A stretch of DNA of 5,427 nt from the NCBI GenBank assembly GCA_002490315.1, contig DLKG01000055.1, positions 67,741 to 73,167 of the forward strand, in the 5' to 3' direction. The translations under genes were made by a program, and so were the position numbers. The number at the start of each line of letters is the position of its first letter. Position 1 is the first letter of the stretch. The notes under the pieces are model-generated. The model had not been told where the DNA came from, did not search any database, and saw only the letters and a program-made list of their open reading frames with translations. Source of the stretch: Prevotella sp. UBA7594 (lineage in GTDB: Bacteria > Bacteroidota > Bacteroidia > Bacteroidales > Bacteroidaceae). Below are positions 5,331 through 5,427 of this stretch, piece after piece.

Positions 5331-5427
5331 TAACTGGGAGAGCGCGCCCCCGCCCCCGACCTACGCCAAGAATAACTGGGAGAGGGGACACCCCCGCCCC
5401 CGACCTACGCCAAGAATAACTGGGAGA
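5329..5427 (+). repeat. REP array downstream of RAYT (two units + partial, runs off window)
   Basis: The units begin AATAACTGGGAG at 5329, 5371 and 5415. The first is 42 bp, the second 44 bp, and the third is cut by the window end. Both complete units end in GACCTACGCCAAG instead of the GACCAACGCCAA seen upstream. Their hairpins are damaged: GCGCG replaces GGGGGCG in the first, and GGGGACA in the second gives two A-C mismatches. The GGAG tetranucleotide is intact in both. The array probably continues beyond the window. Confidence 0.85.

Overview
The window looks like a piece of a Bacteroidales chromosome, most likely Prevotella or a close relative. Three things point there. The two promoters I can read have the Bacteroidetes -7 box (TAnnTTTG). 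The gene starts lack Shine-Dalgarno sequences. The encoded proteins resemble Bacteroidales families, including a PG_1098-type methyltransferase and a Bacteroidetes-style REP-associated tyrosine transposase (RAYT). Genus is an inference, since no rRNA or other marker gene is present.

Layout, left to right. Positions 1-683 hold no credible gene. They are AT-rich and carry a GC-rich palindrome at the left edge, a strong imperfect hairpin (261-309), and a MITE/REPIN-like inverted-repeat element (493-666) containing two more copies of the same palindrome in opposite orientation. Next is a leftward gene for a class I SAM-dependent methyltransferase with a THUMP-like C-terminus (684-1979). It is divergent from a rightward gene for phosphate butyryltransferase (ptb, 2279-3199). 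The divergent region carries one promoter for each side and a repeated CAAATTGC word around the ptb promoter. After a 230-bp gap with a small tandem repeat comes butyrate kinase (buk, 3430-4497).

The right end is a RAYT gene (4734-5330) embedded in about 44-bp GC-rich repeats. Three and a half direct units lie between buk and the RAYT, one 33-nt inverted copy sits just before the RAYT start, and at least two and a half direct units follow its stop. The units have the expected architecture of RAYT substrates: a GGAG tetranucleotide, one base, then a GC hairpin with a 4-nt loop.

Functionally, Ptb and Buk together convert butyryl-CoA (or, by family knowledge, branched-chain acyl-CoA) to the free acid through an acyl phosphate, making ATP. 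The methyltransferase probably acts on RNA, but its substrate cannot be read here. The RAYT/REP block and the left MITE-like element appear to be two unrelated repeat systems occupying the 3' sides of metabolic and housekeeping genes. The RAYT with its apparent cognate repeat array is the most interesting part. RAYT/REP systems are a known class, so any novelty would lie in this repeat family and its arrangement, not in the type of system.
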